Of a DNA stretch of 5,942 nucleotides, positions 4,546-5,942 are shown in pieces (positions within the stretch are counted from its first letter, which is position 1; each line of letters begins with the position of its first letter). Under the pieces are notes generated by a model, which was not told the origin of the DNA, searched no databases, and saw only the letters and a program-made list of their open reading frames with translations. The position numbers and the translations under genes are program-made. This DNA comes from CAVZLD01 sp964522605. Its GTDB lineage: Bacteria; Planctomycetota; Planctomycetia; Pirellulales; Pirellulaceae. The stretch covers positions 1 through 5,942 of the forward strand of contig CAZFWV010000406.1 of the NCBI GenBank assembly GCA_964522605.1. Reading direction: 5' to 3'.

Positions 4546-5942
4546 ATGACACGATGCGCAAACGAACGGATCCGGTTCCGCGTTCCCACGCTTCTTCTGT
4601 TGCCGTTCGTCCTGTGGAGTGCCGTGAAATCTCCACTTGCTGCCGACGAGTCTCCACGCATTCAGCCATGGTCGCAGGACGCTCGTTATTGGCAGTATCA
4701 AGGCCAGCCCGTGTTGCTGCTCGGGGGCAGCAAAGACGACAACCTGTTCCAGATTCCGGATCTAAGGGAACACCTCGATGCCATGGTCAAGGTCGGCGCG
4801 AATTACATTCGCAACACGATGAGCGATCGACAGGATCAAGGATTCGAGGTCTATCCCTTCCAAAAACAACCAGACGGCAAATATGACCTGGACCAGTGGA
4901 ACAACGAATACTGGCAACGTTTCGAAAGAATGCTGCAGTGGACTCATGAGCGAAGCATCTTTGTGCAGATCGAGGTCTGGGATCGATTCGATTACACGCG
5001 GGACAACTGGGAACCGCATCCTTACAACCCGAAGAACAACGTCAACTACAGCTATGAAGAATCGGGGTTCGTTGAGCACTATCCGGACCACCCTGGGACA
5101 AACAGACAGCCGTTTTTCTTCACGACACCGCCGCAGCGAAACAACACGGTTGTGCTTCCCTACCAGCAGCGATTCGTCGAGAAACTGCTTTCTTACTCGC
5201 TGAAATACGACCACGTACTCTACTGCATGGACAACGAGACGTCGGGCCAGGAAGCCTGGGGCGCCTACTGGGCCGATTTCATCCAGCAACACGCACAGGA
5301 AGCGGGCGTTCAGGTGTGCGTCACGGAGATGTGGGATGCGTGGAATCTACGAGAGGAAGAGCACCGTCGGACTTTGGATCATCCGGAACGCTATGAGTTT
5401 GCCGATGTGTCGCAGAACAACCAACAAAAAGGCCAGATTCACTGGGACAATTTTCAATGGGTCCGCGAGTACATTGCCAAGCAACCGCGTCCGCTGAACA
5501 CGGTAAAGACGTATGGCGCGGACGGCGGACGATTCGGTAACAACCAAGATGGACTGGAACGTTGGTGGCGACACGTCATCGGGGGAGTTGCCGCGGCGCG
5601 ATTTCACCGCCCCGATTCCGGACTCGGACTTTCCGATCCTGCCGCCCAGGCGATCCGAGCCGCGCGAAAGCTCGAATCGCGAATCCAACTCTGGGATGTC
5701 GAACCCGCCAATGACTTGCTTCGCGATCGTTCGGAGAACGAAGCCTACCTCGCAGCCAATCCGGGTCGCGCCTATGCGTTGTATTTCACCAACGGCGGCG
5801 AAGTCGGACTCGACCTACAGCGCGCAGAAGGAAGTTTTCAGCTGCAGTGGATCGACATCGCGACCGGCGAGTGGGGAACCGAGGAGACGCTGAAGGCGGG
5901 AGCCATCGTTTCGATCCGTGCGCCCCGTGACGGACACTGGGT
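4546..5942 (+). CDS. Secreted glycoside hydrolase-like protein with C-terminal collagen-binding-like domain (runs off right edge)
   Basis: The frame is open to the window end, giving 465 full codons. A signal peptide is clear: basic residues, the core PTLLLLPFVLW (14-24) and likely cleavage after LAA at about 33. The mature part begins with a strand-like motif (YQGQPVLLLGGSKDD, 51-65) typical of (beta/alpha)8 clan GH-A-like proteins. It continues with beta-3 QIEVWD (141-146) and beta-4 VLYCMDNETSG (224-234), where E231 after N230 fits the acid/base position. A further strand is VCVTEMWDAW (257-266). The later TVKTYGADGG (319-328) is where the nucleophile glutamate would be expected, but none is there. 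Residues from about 375 resemble the putative collagen-binding domain found after DUF4038/DUF5060-type glycosidases (AYALYF then DLQR, WIDIATGEW, GHWV). Such domains usually end soon after this motif, so probably only a few residues are missing. The substrate is unknown, probably a polysaccharide or glycan. Confidence 0.85.
   Translation, partial: MTRCANERIRFRVPTLLLLPFVLWSAVKSPLAADESPRIQPWSQDARYWQYQGQPVLLLGGSKDDNLFQIPDLREHLDAMVKVGANYIRNTMSDRQDQGFEVYPFQKQPDGKYDLDQWNNEYWQRFERMLQWTHERSIFVQIEVWDRFDYTRDNWEPHPYNPKNNVNYSYEESGFVEHYPDHPGTNRQPFFFTTPPQRNNTVVLPYQQRFVEKLLSYSLKYDHVLYCMDNETSGQEAWGAYWADFIQQHAQEAGVQVCVTEMWDAWNLREEEHRRTLDHPERYEFADVSQNNQQKGQIHWDNFQWVREYIAKQPRPLNTVKTYGADGGRFGNNQDGLERWWRHVIGGVAAARFHRPDSGLGLSDPAAQAIRAARKLESRIQLWDVEPANDLLRDRSENEAYLAANPGRAYALYFTNGGEVGLDLQRAEGSFQLQWIDIATGEWGTEETLKAGAIVSIRAPRDGHW

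Noticed and set aside
4491..4886. Plus-strand ORF of 131 residues over the start of the glycosidase-like gene
   Set aside because: It is another frame of that gene; the frame from 4546 has a signal peptide, ribosome binding site and recognisable domains.
4762..5292. Minus-strand ORF of 176 residues rich in Val/Leu/Arg
   Set aside because: Antisense shadow of the glycosidase-like gene, with no ribosome binding site or domain seen.
1..5942. CRISPR array, tRNA, transposase or phage/defence genes
   Set aside because: No spaced direct repeats, cloverleaf, transposase motif or defence domain was seen on either strand; a lone Hanks-type kinase is not by itself evidence of a defence system.

Overview
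The window looks like a piece of a planctomycete chromosome, most likely Pirellulales-like. This rests on three things. There is a serine/threonine kinase with N-terminal zinc ribbons, one membrane segment and C-terminal TPR-like repeats. There is a secreted (beta/alpha)8-type glycosidase-like protein with a collagen-binding-like tail. There is also an intergenic palindromic repeat built on CACTGGC-N3-GCCAGTG, a type I recall as common between planctomycete genes. The lineage call comes from family knowledge and was not checked by a search.

Left edge (1-331): a short open frame with a hydrophobic end stops at 106 and may be the C-terminus of a membrane protein entering from the left. A nested inverted repeat (134-200) follows, in the gap between two converging genes. 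No gene was found in the rest of the gap.

Minus-strand operon (3420 to 332): a YihY/BrkB-family membrane protein with a long cytoplasmic tail that resembles a winged helix is followed by the kinase. The stop of the first and the start of the second share one base (TAATG), and no good Shine-Dalgarno precedes the kinase. Translational coupling is therefore likely, and the two may act together at the membrane.

Plus-strand half (3630 to the right edge): across a 209-base divergent intergenic region lies an unrecognised secreted protein of 242 residues. After a 187-base gap comes the secreted glycosidase-like gene, which runs off the right edge. That gap holds a short 10-base-period repeat and several small hairpins, one ending directly at the ribosome binding site. 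Both plus-strand proteins carry signal peptides and good ribosome binding sites, so they work outside the cytoplasm. Nothing in the sequence proves that they cooperate.

No tRNA, rRNA, CRISPR array, insertion sequence or phage gene was seen. The most unusual items are the nested palindrome, the coupled YihY-kinase pair, the glycosidase that appears to lack a glutamate at the usual nucleophile position, and the hairpin-rich leader in front of that gene.
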